From positions 1,902,001 through 1,966,000 of the forward strand of contig NZ_CP031555.1 of assembly GCF_003403095.1 (NCBI RefSeq): DNA of 64,000 nt, in the 5' to 3' direction. How positions within the stretch are numbered: position 1 is the stretch's first letter; each line of letters opens with the position of its first letter. The DNA comes from Thalassospira indica. Its GTDB lineage: Bacteria; Pseudomonadota; Alphaproteobacteria; Rhodospirillales; Thalassospiraceae. The position numbers and the translations under genes are program-made. Shown here one piece after another: positions 37,530 to 46,563 of this stretch. The notes beneath the pieces are model-generated. The model was given only the letters and a program-made list of their open reading frames with translations, was not told the DNA's origin and searched no databases.

Positions 37530-38279
37530 TTACTTCAAAACCCAGGAAAAGGCACGCTCAAGCTCCGCCACCGCATTGGTGTCGTAACACCGCCCATGCG
37601 CCAGAACGACGTAGTCCGGGTTCCAGTCAATCATGGTCAGGACCGCCTTGCGCACGCTGTCCTTATACCCGGCAAAGGTCAGGCGCATGTCGCGTGGCGT
37701 GCTGCCATGCGGGTCCATGGTGCCAAACAGCCTGACCATAAACCGCCAGATCGGGCTTTTGATTTTAGGCGCTTCGAAGTTTTCGATCAGGTCGGTCAGG
37801 ATCAGGGTTTTGGACTTGCTGTGGAAAAACACCGCCTCATTGAGGTAACTGCCCCGCACCAACACCTGTTCGATTTCACCGGCCCACTCAGACTCCGGCG
37901 TATCGGCAAGCTCCGCATCAAACGCAACCGCAATCCCGACCGATTTGGCGCGTTTGATCACACCGGGTGCACAGAACGCCTTTGCATCCGGATAGGCCTT
38001 TTGCCAATCGGGCACCCCGGCATAATGGATGGTGTTGGGCGCAATCACATAGGCAACCTCGCCCAGCGCATCGACCTCGGCCTTAAGCGCCTCGGTCAGG
38101 CGGATCGGCGAATGGACAAACAGTTTACCGCTTTGAAGTCGGATGATTGTCATCCGGGTCGGGAAGGGCAGCTTAAGCCCGGCATACTGAAACCCGATGA
38201 TCGGGCCATCAATCACCCAGACATCCTTGGCAATTTGTTTGGGCGTATCAATTGGGGCATAGGTATCGACAGAGAACAT
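37530..38279 (-). CDS. DUF4336 domain protein, promoter displaced by an IS element
   Basis: A 249-residue protein with the DUF4336 pattern: DVWVIDGPI near the start, LFVHSPIRLT near residues 53-62, VIAPNTIHYAGV, and late WNPDYVVLAHGRCYD. The family resembles metallo-beta-lactamase fold proteins but lacks the full HxHxDH site. The coding region is intact, yet the IS3 target duplication begins one base upstream of the ATG, so the native ribosome site and promoter have been separated from it. Confidence 0.8.
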   Translation of the reverse strand: MFSVDTYAPIDTPKQIAKDVWVIDGPIIGFQYAGLKLPFPTRMTIIRLQSGKLFVHSPIRLTEALKAEVDALGEVAYVIAPNTIHYAGVPDWQKAYPDAKAFCAPGVIKRAKSVGIAVAFDAELADTPESEWAGEIEQVLVRGSYLNEAVFFHSKSKTLILTDLIENFEAPKIKSPIWRFMVRLFGTMDPHGSTPRDMRLTFAGYKDSVRKAVLTMIDWNPDYVVLAHGRCYDTNAVAELERAFSWVLK

Positions 38280-38317
38280 GTGTGAATAGCCCCTGGAATT
38301 GTAGACACCCGGTTTGA

Positions 38318-39175
38318 TCAGATTTTTCGTCTTTCGAATTCGACGGGTGACAACATCCCGTTGGTACTATGTTTGCGCTTCGGGTTGTAGAACATTTCTA
38401 TGTAATCGAAGACATCCTGACGTGCCTCATCCCGTGATTTATAGACCCTGCAGCGGATGCGTTCGCGTTTAAGCAAGTTGAAGAAACTTTCGGCAACAGC
38501 ATTGTCATAACAGTTCCCACGGCGGCTCATACTATGTTCAAGATTGTGCTGACGAAGGAAAGCGGCCCAGTCGATGCTGGTATATTGGGAACCCTGATCA
38601 GAATGGATCAGCACCCTGTTCTTTGGCTTACGCCGCCAGACGGCCATCAGCAAGGCTTGCAGAACAACCTCTGTATCTTGTCGCTGCTTCAATGCCCAGC
38701 CAACCACCATGCGGGAATAAAGGTCAATTACGACGGCAAGATACGCAAATCCTTCCTGTGTCTTGATATAGGTGATATCGGTCACCCAAACGGTATTTGG
38801 TCTGGCGGTATCAAACTGCCGATCCAGTTTGTTGTCAGCGACGACAGCCGGTTTGCCGCCATATTTGCCGGGACGCTTCTTGTAACCGATCCGGGCGCGT
38901 ATGCCTGCATTGCGGGCCAGTCGGGCAACACGGTTCGGACTGCAACTCTCTCCCATATCCAGCAGATCATCATGGATTTTGCGGTAGCCATATACCTGAC
39001 CGCTGTCTTCCCATATCTGGCGAACAAGCGCGGTCTGCCTTTGATCTTCCAGAAACCGGGCGCTGTGTGGTTTCTTCTGCCAGGCATAAAAGCCACTGGG
39101 ATGAACCTGCAAACACCGGCACATGGTGCGCACCGAGTAGACCCGGCGATGCTGGTCAATAAACGCGTACCTCAT
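38318..39175 (-). CDS. IS3-family transposase OrfB (DDE integrase core)
   Basis: A 285-residue product with an HTH_21-like region (YGYRKIHDDL) and an rve integrase core. The catalytic triad is Asp133 (WVTDITY), Asp193 (HSDQGSQYTS) and Glu229 (DNAVAESFFNLLK). Its ATG overlaps the orfA stop by four bases (ATGA), and it is likely also made as an OrfAB fusion by frameshifting. Confidence 0.94.
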   Translation of the reverse strand: MRYAFIDQHRRVYSVRTMCRCLQVHPSGFYAWQKKPHSARFLEDQRQTALVRQIWEDSGQVYGYRKIHDDLLDMGESCSPNRVARLARNAGIRARIGYKKRPGKYGGKPAVVADNKLDRQFDTARPNTVWVTDITYIKTQEGFAYLAVVIDLYSRMVVGWALKQRQDTEVVLQALLMAVWRRKPKNRVLIHSDQGSQYTSIDWAAFLRQHNLEHSMSRRGNCYDNAVAESFFNLLKRERIRCRVYKSRDEARQDVFDYIEMFYNPKRKHSTNGMLSPVEFERRKI

Positions 39176-39450
39176 TTTGCATCCCTGGCGAAGTACGCGG
39201 TTGCCTTTTTTAGAATATCGCGCTCCTCGGTGATCCGCGCGAGTTCTTGCTTCAGGCGGCGTATCTCGGATGATTGTTGATCAGCTTCAGCAATCGTATC
39301 AGGGGACTTGCTGAACTTCTTCTTCCACACATACAGGGAATGTGTGCTGACACCGAGACGAGCAGAAACTTCCGCTACTGAGTAACCTCGTTCTGTAATC
39401 TGGCGAACGGCATTGATTTTGAACTCATCGGTAAAATGACTCTTGGGCAT
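39172..39450 (-). CDS. IS3-family OrfA (helix-turn-helix, leucine zipper)
   Basis: A 92-residue protein starting MPKSHFTDEFKINAV, with the HTH GYSVAEVSARLGVSTHSLYVW (key part VAEVSARLGVS near residues 25-35) and a coiled coil SSEIRRLKQELARITEER toward the end. It binds the element ends. A minus-strand A6G slippery run at 39205-39211 lies near its end and is the probable site of the -1 frameshift into orfB. Confidence 0.93.
   Translation of the reverse strand: MPKSHFTDEFKINAVRQITERGYSVAEVSARLGVSTHSLYVWKKKFSKSPDTIAEADQQSSEIRRLKQELARITEERDILKKATAYFARDAK
39205..39211 (-). promoter_or_regulatory. A6G slippery run for programmed -1 frameshift
   Basis: On the minus strand the sequence is AAAAAAG, the standard IS3-family slip site, inside the last codons of orfA and ahead of the orfB frame. 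It should let ribosomes make the OrfAB transposase. Confidence 0.6.
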
Positions 39451-39646
39451 CGTAAACTCCTTGCCTCACTTTATAAGTGATGGGGTGTCTACAATTCCAG
39501 GGGCTATTCAGTGGGGCTCTAGCGGCTTGGGCTTAGCAGATGAAGCAGGTAGCAAAGCTCTGTAGTTCGGGTGGTTGGGAAAGCGTCGTCTACACAAGCG
39601 TAATAGAGTCTCTTGCGAGCATTCGTTATAACATTATGAGACTTTG

Positions 39647-40768
39647 TTAGTATCTGCGGCCCTGCGCTATCCCTTGTAATAAGAAGTGTTTATAGGGATC
39701 TACACCTGCTTGTTGGACATCTGGATTCAGCCGATAATAACGATATGCGGAAAATGGTAGCTTAATCAGGTTATTTCCAAGCGCTGCTCGGATAAGAGCA
39801 GTCGTAAGCTCGTCGCGTTCTTCACTGGTTGCAAAGTTTGTGAAATCTTTGCACACGTGGCGTTCCTGATAGAGGCGATCCGAAAGGTACTTTTCAGAAA
39901 ACACAGCTTCCAAGGATGAGTCCTCTGTGATCATTGGTTTCGCGATTTTGGTGCTCGATTCAAGTGTTTCGCTGAGAATGTAGTGTCTTAGGTCAGCATC
40001 AAGGACAAACGGAACCTTTCTTTTGGGGAGGTCGAGTATATTGTTCAGGTGAAATTCCATGCCACTATTGTGCTCCCCGCGTCCGAATTCTTGCTGATAT
40101 TTGATCAGATGTTCTAGCAGTGCAGGATGCGTAGAAACATTTAAATGGGGTGCCGGTGCGCTATCCAATTCAAGTATTTCTTGAAGGCGCTTGAACGGGT
40201 TTTGCTGCAATTCAATCAGATGAATTTTTGATACATTGGGCAAGTTTCCCCATCTCTCGGCCAGTTCGGCAAATTTGACCATGCCGATTCTTTTCTTCGT
40301 ATCTGCTTCAATTGTATTGCCAGTCCATACGCCCCATTGCCACCAGGCACTATTGAGCAAGTCAATTGGAGAACGCACGACGAAAATGACTTCGACCTCA
40401 ATTTCTGCTTCCTTGAAAACATGGGAGAGATCAAAAGATCGTATTTCTTCTGCCCAGGCCTCAAAGCTTAAGACCGCCACTTCATTTTCAGCTAAACGAT
40501 CTCTTATATTCTTAAATGTTTGAACTGCGTTGTTGTAAAAAGCTCGAATTGCGCAACTGCAAACATATCCTGATGGACTGCTTTGATGCGCCAGAAGCAA
40601 GTCCTCACCGGAGACGATTTCACCGCCGGGACGAATGCAAAAGTACCTGTATTGCGGGCCCGATGAGCTTTCATGTTCAGGAACAACGGAAAAGTTTTGT
40701 CCAAAATACGCTTGGATGCTCGAGCTCGCGCATTTTCCAGATCCGATATGAAGGATAAACTTTTTCAT
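39647..40768 (-). CDS. Sulfotransferase-like protein
   Basis: A 373-residue protein. The 5'-phosphosulfate loop is seen as HIGSGKCASSSIQ (residues 7-19), and the 3'-phosphate motif as VVRSPIDLLNSAW with the usual arginine and serine. It would move sulfate from PAPS to a glycan or other acceptor. The last 35 residues (YRLNPDVQQAGVDPYKHFL) match a short repeat found at the ends of many surface-polysaccharide enzymes. The gene is clearly A+T-richer than its neighbours and lies next to the IS. Confidence 0.75.
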   Translation of the reverse strand: MKKFILHIGSGKCASSSIQAYFGQNFSVVPEHESSSGPQYRYFCIRPGGEIVSGEDLLLAHQSSPSGYVCSCAIRAFYNNAVQTFKNIRDRLAENEVAVLSFEAWAEEIRSFDLSHVFKEAEIEVEVIFVVRSPIDLLNSAWWQWGVWTGNTIEADTKKRIGMVKFAELAERWGNLPNVSKIHLIELQQNPFKRLQEILELDSAPAPHLNVSTHPALLEHLIKYQQEFGRGEHNSGMEFHLNNILDLPKRKVPFVLDADLRHYILSETLESSTKIAKPMITEDSSLEAVFSEKYLSDRLYQERHVCKDFTNFATSEERDELTTALIRAALGNNLIKLPFSAYRYYRLNPDVQQAGVDPYKHFLLQGIAQGRRY

Positions 40769-40836
40769 CTTGTATAATTCTCACAAAATCTTGGTAACGA
40801 AGAGCGTTACATTTGAAAAATATCCTAGATGTGAGA

Positions 40837-42258
40837 TTACCGGAATGAAATGACTTTATCCGGATTTAATCTATTTTTCCCGTCTAGTGCCCGTTTTATA
40901 TCTTTCAGAAGCCGAAGCTTAACGGGATCAGCGCGCAGCGCGAGCTCGTCACGTTTAAGCTGCCCGATGCCGTGCTCGGCACTGATCGATCCGCCAAGCT
41001 CGGTGACGATGTCGTGAATGACGCTGTTCAGGCTTTGCCACTCTGCAAGGTAGCGCTCCTTGTCCATGGTGGCAGGCTGGGTGAAATTGAAATGGATATT
41101 GCCATCGCCGACATGGCCAAACGGGCAGGGGCGAATGCCGGGAATAAGCGCATCTGCCGCCGCCATGCCGCGTTTCAGAAGGTCGGGCACTTTCGAGATG
41201 GGCACCGACACATCATGCTTGATCGATCCGCCTTCAAAGCCTTGCGCCTCGGGGATGCCTTCGCGGATCGCCCAAAGGTTTTCACGCTGCGCTTCGGACT
41301 GGGCAAGGGTGGCATCAGATGCAAGACCAATCTCGACCGCCTGTCCCAACAGGTCCACCAGAAGCGTTTCCAGATCATCATTCGGGCGTGACGAGGTCAG
41401 CTCGATCAACACATGCCAGTCTGTCTTGGTCGCAAGCGGGCGCGTCAGGCCCTTAAGATACGTTACCGACAGATCATGGGCGAAACTGCTGATCAACTCA
41501 AACGCCGCAATCGCATCGCCGGTATGGCGGCGCGCCAAGGCTAGAAGATCAATCGCACATTCCGGCGATGGCACGGCAATCCAGGCGGTGGCGATGTGTT
41601 TTGGCTGGGCAAAAAGCTTCAGCGTCGCCTTGGTGATAATGCCAAGCGTGCCTTCCGCGCCGATAAACAAATCGCGCAGGTCATAACCGGTATTGTCCTT
41701 GTGAAGCTTCGATAGCCCATTCCATACCGCGCCATCGGGCAGCACGACCTCAAGCCCAAGGCAAAGATCACGCGCATTGCCATAGCGAATAACGTTCAAT
41801 CCCCCGGCATTGGTCGCAAGGTTGCCACCAATCTGACAGGTTCCCTCGGCACCCAGTGACAGCGGGAAAAGCAAATCGTGCTCCTCGGCGGCTTCCTGAA
41901 TGTTTTGCAGGATCGCACCGGCTTCGACAGTCGCGGTAAAATCACGCTCGTCAATCTCGATGACGCGGTTCATGCGTTTGAGGTTGATCAGGACCTGCTT
42001 GCTATCGGCAACTGCCCCGCCGCAGCGCCCGGTATTGCCACCCTGCGGCACAATCGCGATGTCATGTGCGGCACAAATGGCAACCGCCTTGGCGACTTCT
42101 TCGGTACTGGCCGGAAACAGGATGATCTCGGCATGGCCTTCAAACTTGCCGCGTGCCTCTGCGTTGTGGGCGGCCAAAACGTCGCTTTCCATGCTGAAAC
42201 CTTTGGGTCCCAGCAGGTCCTTTAATTGGTCAAGTGCGGCTTCTGGCAGGAACGACAT
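40837..42258 (-). CDS. FAD-binding oxidoreductase, GlcD / D-2-hydroxyacid dehydrogenase type
   Basis: A 473-residue flavoenzyme. The FAD_binding_4 (VAO/PCMH) domain has IVPQGGNTGRCGGAV near residues 69-83 and GLNVIRYGNARDL, and the FAD-oxidase C domain has GHVGDGNIHFNF and SAEHGIGQLKRDEL near the end. Related enzymes oxidise glycolate, D-lactate or D-2-hydroxyglutarate and pass electrons to a carrier. The substrate cannot be fixed from sequence. Its start is 12 bases from the tsaC stop, so they are co-transcribed. Confidence 0.88.
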   Translation of the reverse strand: MSFLPEAALDQLKDLLGPKGFSMESDVLAAHNAEARGKFEGHAEIILFPASTEEVAKAVAICAAHDIAIVPQGGNTGRCGGAVADSKQVLINLKRMNRVIEIDERDFTATVEAGAILQNIQEAAEEHDLLFPLSLGAEGTCQIGGNLATNAGGLNVIRYGNARDLCLGLEVVLPDGAVWNGLSKLHKDNTGYDLRDLFIGAEGTLGIITKATLKLFAQPKHIATAWIAVPSPECAIDLLALARRHTGDAIAAFELISSFAHDLSVTYLKGLTRPLATKTDWHVLIELTSSRPNDDLETLLVDLLGQAVEIGLASDATLAQSEAQRENLWAIREGIPEAQGFEGGSIKHDVSVPISKVPDLLKRGMAAADALIPGIRPCPFGHVGDGNIHFNFTQPATMDKERYLAEWQSLNSVIHDIVTELGGSISAEHGIGQLKRDELALRADPVKLRLLKDIKRALDGKNRLNPDKVISFR

Positions 42259-42270
42259 GGCGCTGTTCCT

Positions 42271-43266
42271 TTACTTGGCATCATGCGGCGCGCGTGGGGC
42301 GCTTGCGCGTTTCAGGCGGTCATTGATCGCAATGCCCAGTCCCTTATCGGGGATCGGTGCAATCGCAATCCCGGCAAAGTGGCTCTGATCGGCTTCATGC
42401 AGCTTGGCAAACAGGTTGGCGGCGGCCTCGATATCATTGCCCGATTTCGACAGCCAAAGAACCGCATCAAATCCCTTGGTATTGCAATCGCCAAAGCCGA
42501 GCAGGACCTCATCGCCATATTTCGCCGGATCGGCGGAGGTGGCCTCAAGCCGCACCGGCAGGCCCGGTGCATAATGGCTGGTCATCATGCCGGGGCTTTT
42601 GGGCGCGGTGTCATCGCTTTCTGCCATGACAACATCCGTACCCAGCAGTTCTGAAACCTGATCGGCTGTCACTCCGCCGGGGCGCAGCATCACCACCCGA
42701 TCCGTGGTCAGGTCAATCACCGTACTTTCCAGCCCGACACCGCACGGCCCACCATCGAGGATCATGCCAATCGCATTACCCAGCGACTGCGCAACGTGGG
42801 CGGCGGTGGTCGGGCTGATCTTGCCCGATCGGTTGGCGGACGGGGCGGCGACCGGGCGACCTACCGCGCGCAACAATTCACGCGCCATCGGATGGGCTGG
42901 AACCCGCACGGCAATGCTGGGAAGACCGGCTGTGACCAGATCACAAACATCACTGTCCGCCTTGCGCGGCAAAACAAGGGTCAGGGCACCCGGCCAAAAG
43001 GCCGCGGCCAGCTTGTCGGCGCGGTCATCAAATTCGGCATGTTTGGCGGCCGCATCGCGGTCGGGAAAATGGCTGATCAGCGGATTAAAGCTCGGCCGTT
43101 TCTTGGCGGCATAAATCCCCGCCACGGCATCGGCGTTGGTTGCATCCGCGCCCAACCCGTAAACCGTCTCGGTCGGAAAGGCCACCAGCTCGCCCGCGCG
43201 CAGCTTCGCTGCCGCCTGACTAAGCGCGCCTTCGGAATAGGGGCGGATGGTAAGGGCAGGGGACAT
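42271..43266 (-). CDS. L-threonylcarbamoyladenylate synthase (Sua5/TsaC)
   Basis: A 331-residue protein from the ATG at 43266 (a start four codons earlier is possible). The YrdC domain covers about 1-200 with AFPTETVYGLGADA, KKRPSFNPLI and SANRSGKISPT, and the Sua5 carboxyl domain follows the linker SPGMMTSHYAP. It makes threonylcarbamoyl-AMP for t6A at position 37 of ANN-decoding tRNAs, an essential core function. The length identifies the Sua5 rather than the short TsaC form. Confidence 0.92.
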   Translation of the reverse strand: MSPALTIRPYSEGALSQAAAKLRAGELVAFPTETVYGLGADATNADAVAGIYAAKKRPSFNPLISHFPDRDAAAKHAEFDDRADKLAAAFWPGALTLVLPRKADSDVCDLVTAGLPSIAVRVPAHPMARELLRAVGRPVAAPSANRSGKISPTTAAHVAQSLGNAIGMILDGGPCGVGLESTVIDLTTDRVVMLRPGGVTADQVSELLGTDVVMAESDDTAPKSPGMMTSHYAPGLPVRLEATSADPAKYGDEVLLGFGDCNTKGFDAVLWLSKSGNDIEAAANLFAKLHEADQSHFAGIAIAPIPDKGLGIAINDRLKRASAPRAPHDAK

Positions 43267-43404
43267 CAGGCATTCCATGAAAAATACAGCGCTATGAAAT
43301 ACCTAGCGATGATGCAGTGCCATGACAAGGAAGAACGGGCTGCATTGTCTGTATGGCAGACAAAAAACAATCGCATATTGGATTGCATATGCCCAAACAG
43401 CGCA

Positions 43405-43429
43405 GAGCCGCCATAAAGAATGGCGGCTC
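43405..43429. other. Perfect 10-pair hairpin upstream of tsaC
   Basis: Bases 43405-43414 pair exactly with 43420-43429 around a five-base loop. On the plus strand CATTTTAC follows, a weak T run; on the minus strand no clear T run follows. It may be a terminator for plus-strand readthrough or part of a leader RNA. Confidence 0.5.
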
Positions 43430-43536
43430 CATTTTACGCTCTAGCCTCATCTCGCCCCGCGGTGGTGAGACAAGACCGCGTCGCCGTGATTCCGGCGGCT
43501 ATTTACGTCACCTACACTCTGTGTGGCGATAAGGAA

Positions 43537-43565
43537 TTGATAGCGCAAAACATCCGGAAAGTCAA
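43537..43565 (-). promoter_or_regulatory. Sigma-70-like promoter, minus strand
   Basis: On the minus strand TTGACT (43565-43560) is followed after exactly 17 bases by TATCAA (43542-43537). It points toward tsaC with a leader of about 260 bases. Confidence 0.45.
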
Positions 43566-43692
43566 GAAAACTGCGGTGTATAGCAGTTGTAAGCTTTCGC
43601 GAAAAATGCTTGTTCCGTCCGTGTTGCAGTGCGCAAAGGACAAGCCGCTGATGCGGCTTTGAAATTCGCCTTTGATCCCGCTCTGCGAAGGA

Positions 43693-44508
43693 TTAATCCT
43701 GATAGGTTACCGGCACCGATGGGCTGCGCGCGATGAAGAACGGGTTGCGGAAGTCGGCCTTGCCATAAAGGAATCGCGATCCGTCCATATTTTCAACCAC
43801 ACCACCGGCGGCTTTCAAAACCGCATGCCCCGCGCCGATATCCCATTCCATGGTCGGGCCAAGGCGGGGATACAGATCGGCTTCGCCCGCCGCAACAAGG
43901 CAGAGCTTGAGCGAACTTCCCGCCGGGCGCAGTTCCTTGACTGCAAGATCACCCAGAAACGCCTTCATCGCTTCCGGATCGCCGTGGGATCGTGATCCGA
44001 CGACAACAACGCCATCCGCGGGCATGTCACGGACAGAAATCGCGGTGGTCTTGGTTTCCAGATCACCCTCGATCAGTTTCGCACCATCTGGCCCGCCGTA
44101 ATACAGCTTGTCGATTGCCGGGGCATAAACCACGCCCAGAACCGGCGTGCCTTGGGCGATCAGCGCGATATTGACCGTGAACTCGCCATTGCGCTTGATG
44201 AATTCCTTGGTGCCATCCAGCGGATCGACCAGCCAGAAAAAGTCGGTATCGCCATTCACATCGGGCACATCACCCTTGGCGGCACTTTCTTCCGACACGA
44301 TTTTAACATCCGGGGTCAGGGCGTGCAGGCCCGGCAGGATCACGGCCTCTGCCGCATCATCGGCCTCGGTCACCGGGCTTGCGTCATCCTTCGAACGCAC
44401 TTCAAAATCGGTCTGATAGATGGCCATCATCGCCGCACCTGCCTTGCGGGCAATCTCGATCAATCCGTTTTCAAGGGCATGTGCATCGGCGGGCAGGGCA
44501 ATGGTCAT
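43693..44508 (-). CDS. cysQ: 3'(2'),5'-bisphosphate nucleotidase
   Basis: A 271-residue inositol-monophosphatase-fold enzyme. Metal-site motifs are SEES near residues 72-75, WLVDPLDGTKEF (Asp95 and Asp98) and WDIGAGHAVLKAAGG near the end. It hydrolyses PAP, the by-product of sulfate assimilation and of sulfotransferases, to AMP. Start at 44508 is the first residue of the family-like sequence MTIALPADAH. Confidence 0.92.
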   Translation of the reverse strand: MTIALPADAHALENGLIEIARKAGAAMMAIYQTDFEVRSKDDASPVTEADDAAEAVILPGLHALTPDVKIVSEESAAKGDVPDVNGDTDFFWLVDPLDGTKEFIKRNGEFTVNIALIAQGTPVLGVVYAPAIDKLYYGGPDGAKLIEGDLETKTTAISVRDMPADGVVVVGSRSHGDPEAMKAFLGDLAVKELRPAGSSLKLCLVAAGEADLYPRLGPTMEWDIGAGHAVLKAAGGVVENMDGSRFLYGKADFRNPFFIARSPSVPVTYQD

Positions 44509-44619
44509 TGGGTACTCATTTGTTTGGCGTGAATGTCTGATGGGTTTTGGATAGGGAATTTTCCGCCCAAGGTCCAGTCCGGCTTTACCCAATGACGTTC
44601 TTTTAGGATTGCCGTCTTC

Positions 44620-45003
44620 TCAGCTTTGGTTGCCAAACCGTTCGTCCATGACGTCCTTAAGGGCTGCCATCAAGTCATTGCTGAGCTGATCGGGGCTGAC
44701 CACGATGGCGGGCAGGGCCGGGGTCGGGCAAATGCCCGCCATGATGTTTTCGGCCCGCCATTGCACCATCAGGCTTTCCATCAGTTCCACAAGCGTGATC
44801 GCGGTCGGCACATGGTCGCTTTGGATGCCCGCCGCAAAGCTTTTGGCCTCATCACGCAGCGCAAAGATCGGGCAGAATTTGTCTCCGGTCGCGGTTGTTT
44901 GCAGCAACCAGCCATTATGATACAGCGCCCAGACACCTTCCCATTCCGCCACCTCGGCGATGAAATCGGCATAGCGCGTATCATCTTGTGTCTTGCTTGC
45001 CAT
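44620..45003 (-). CDS. DUF2750-like small protein
   Basis: A 127-residue soluble protein with WEGVWALYHNGWLLQTTATGD near residues 21-41 (key part EGVWALYHNGW) and FCPIFALRDEAKSFA. The pattern, in which a test of the form 'VWAL...GW' precedes a 'plFpl...A' strand, resembles DUF2750, an uncharacterised family. It is five bases downstream of the MEMO-AMMECR1 gene and co-oriented. Confidence 0.65.
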   Translation of the reverse strand: MASKTQDDTRYADFIAEVAEWEGVWALYHNGWLLQTTATGDKFCPIFALRDEAKSFAAGIQSDHVPTAITLVELMESLMVQWRAENIMAGICPTPALPAIVVSPDQLSNDLMAALKDVMDERFGNQS

Positions 45004-45008
45004 GGCGT

Positions 45009-46475
45009 TTAATCCTGCTGATCCCAGAACCCGCTGGGGCGGACGTCTTTGGATGAAATCCCTCGGGTAATAAACCGCTCTGCGCGCATATGTGGGGACC
45101 AGTGATCCATCGGCAACCCCGCCTTGCGTTTAAGGTAGGCCAGAAAGTCTTTCGGGTCCGGCAGCTGATCCCAAACCTGCGGCAGGAACAATCCCCGCCG
45201 GTTGCCATCAGATAAAATAATCCCGTCCTCAAACGGGGTCAGCTTGCCAATCAAATCGGCCTCGCCGTCAAACGCGAACGGGGCGGGTGGCGACAGGACT
45301 GAAATCGAAAGCTCCAGATCATCATTGATCTCACTTGGTGCCAGCCCGGCAAAGCGCGGATCGCGGAACGCCGCCTTGAACGCGTTCTCGCACAGGTCGG
45401 TTGCAAGCGGCGCGTGGGCCATTACCGACCCGATGCAGCCGCGCAACTGCCCGGCTTTCTTGAGCGTCACAAAGCATGCCCCCGGTGCCGACAGTTCTGG
45501 ACCAAACTCATTAGGCGAAACCTGTAACGGCGCCCCGGTCTCGATCCCATGCAGGATCGATTGCCGACACAGACCCAGCATCTCCGCCCCATGCGCCTTG
45601 ATCAGATTTTCGGTCGCCTTGGTGAAATCAGTCTCGTCATCCTCAGCCATATCTGATGCATCCGCCTGATAAATCGCCCAGGCGCCATAGCCGACCACGC
45701 GCGACTTGTCACCCGTCACATCGCCGGAATTGCGCATACCCAGCGTCTTGATCTTCATGGCGCGATTGCGCGCCGCCATCAGCATCCCGGCAACAGGCAA
45801 CGCACCACAGGCATCACTGGTGTCGATATTCTCGGCATCGAAATTCTCGATCATCGCTCGGGTACGGTTATCCATGCGCTGGGCGGTGTCATAATCATGG
45901 AAATGCGACAGATCCGATGAAATCACGATCAGGGTTTCCGGCCCGCCCCAAAGCTTTTCGATCACCTCATGCACCTGACGCGGGCTGCACCGGCTGACCA
46001 AAAGCGGCACAATGCCGATATCCGCCCCCTCGCCAAACAGGCGCTGAATAAACGGCAATTCAATCTCAAGTCCGTGCTCAAGCGTGTGTGCTTCGTCCAG
46101 CATCTGAACATGCGGCAGTGAAAGGGCTGATTGCAGGGCGGGCAAATCACAGCGCATCGACCCAAGTGGCGTCGCAAACTGATCAGCGCGCGCCAAGGCA
46201 ATCCCCTGAAACGCCATGCGATGCGCCGGGCCAATAATCACAATGCGTTTGACCGTGTTTCTAAGCGCGCGCACCGTGGCAAAGCCAAGGGCTGCGAGAC
46301 TACCCGAAAACATCAATCCCGCGTGCGGCACAATGATCGCCTTCGGGATCGCCGATCCCGATACAGCGTCTGAATGCAGGGCCGCATCCAACAACCCGTC
46401 AATCTCGCTGCGAAGCAAGTCGGCATCGGCCGGATAAAACGTCCCGGCAACAGCAGGCGGGCGGATGATGGACAT
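45009..46475 (-). CDS. MEMO-AMMECR1 fusion of the AmmeMemoRadiSam system
   Basis: A 488-residue two-domain protein. Residues about 1-280 are a MEMO domain (RPPAVAGTFYP at the start, IVPHAGLMFSG near 54-64, SSDLSHFHDY), and about 310-488 an AMMECR1 domain (CFVTLKKAGQLRGCIGS near 350-366, AFRDPRF). The two occur with a radical-SAM enzyme, AmrS, as the conserved AmmeMemoRadiSam triad of unknown chemistry. It diverges from the original amrS start. Confidence 0.9.
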   Translation of the reverse strand: MSIIRPPAVAGTFYPADADLLRSEIDGLLDAALHSDAVSGSAIPKAIIVPHAGLMFSGSLAALGFATVRALRNTVKRIVIIGPAHRMAFQGIALARADQFATPLGSMRCDLPALQSALSLPHVQMLDEAHTLEHGLEIELPFIQRLFGEGADIGIVPLLVSRCSPRQVHEVIEKLWGGPETLIVISSDLSHFHDYDTAQRMDNRTRAMIENFDAENIDTSDACGALPVAGMLMAARNRAMKIKTLGMRNSGDVTGDKSRVVGYGAWAIYQADASDMAEDDETDFTKATENLIKAHGAEMLGLCRQSILHGIETGAPLQVSPNEFGPELSAPGACFVTLKKAGQLRGCIGSVMAHAPLATDLCENAFKAAFRDPRFAGLAPSEINDDLELSISVLSPPAPFAFDGEADLIGKLTPFEDGIILSDGNRRGLFLPQVWDQLPDPKDFLAYLKRKAGLPMDHWSPHMRAERFITRGISSKDVRPSGFWDQQD

Positions 46476-46563
46476 AATATTTCCAATCGCATGACTTCCT
46501 TTGAAAAAGATAGCGATCAGGACTAGATTTTCAAAGAGGAAGCTTTGCATTTGGAAAAAGCTG

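Larger units (their letters stand above)
38283..39510 (-). mobile_element. IS3-family insertion sequence, intact
   Basis: Bases 38283-38310 and 39483-39510 are a perfect 28-base inverted repeat beginning TGAATAGCCCCTGG. Both ends are flanked by GTG (38280-38282 and 39511-39513), a 3-bp target duplication. The 1,228-base element holds overlapping orfA and orfB on the minus strand. Perfect ends and undamaged frames suggest recent transposition. Group within IS3 is uncertain (IS51-like at a guess). Confidence 0.93.
43267..43692 (-). other. 426-base intergenic region with promoter and hairpin, no gene
   Basis: No ORF here is convincing. On the minus strand a promoter-like pair lies at 43537-43565, and a perfect hairpin lies at 43405-43429. 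Together they could give a roughly 120-base small RNA or a structured leader for tsaC. The sequence between them is G+C-rich and does not match tRNA, SRP, 6S or RNase P patterns that I know. Confidence 0.35.

Noticed and set aside
43420..43662. 80-codon ORF between tsaC and cysQ
   Set aside because: Starts inside a hairpin, lacks a ribosome site and has no protein-like pattern.
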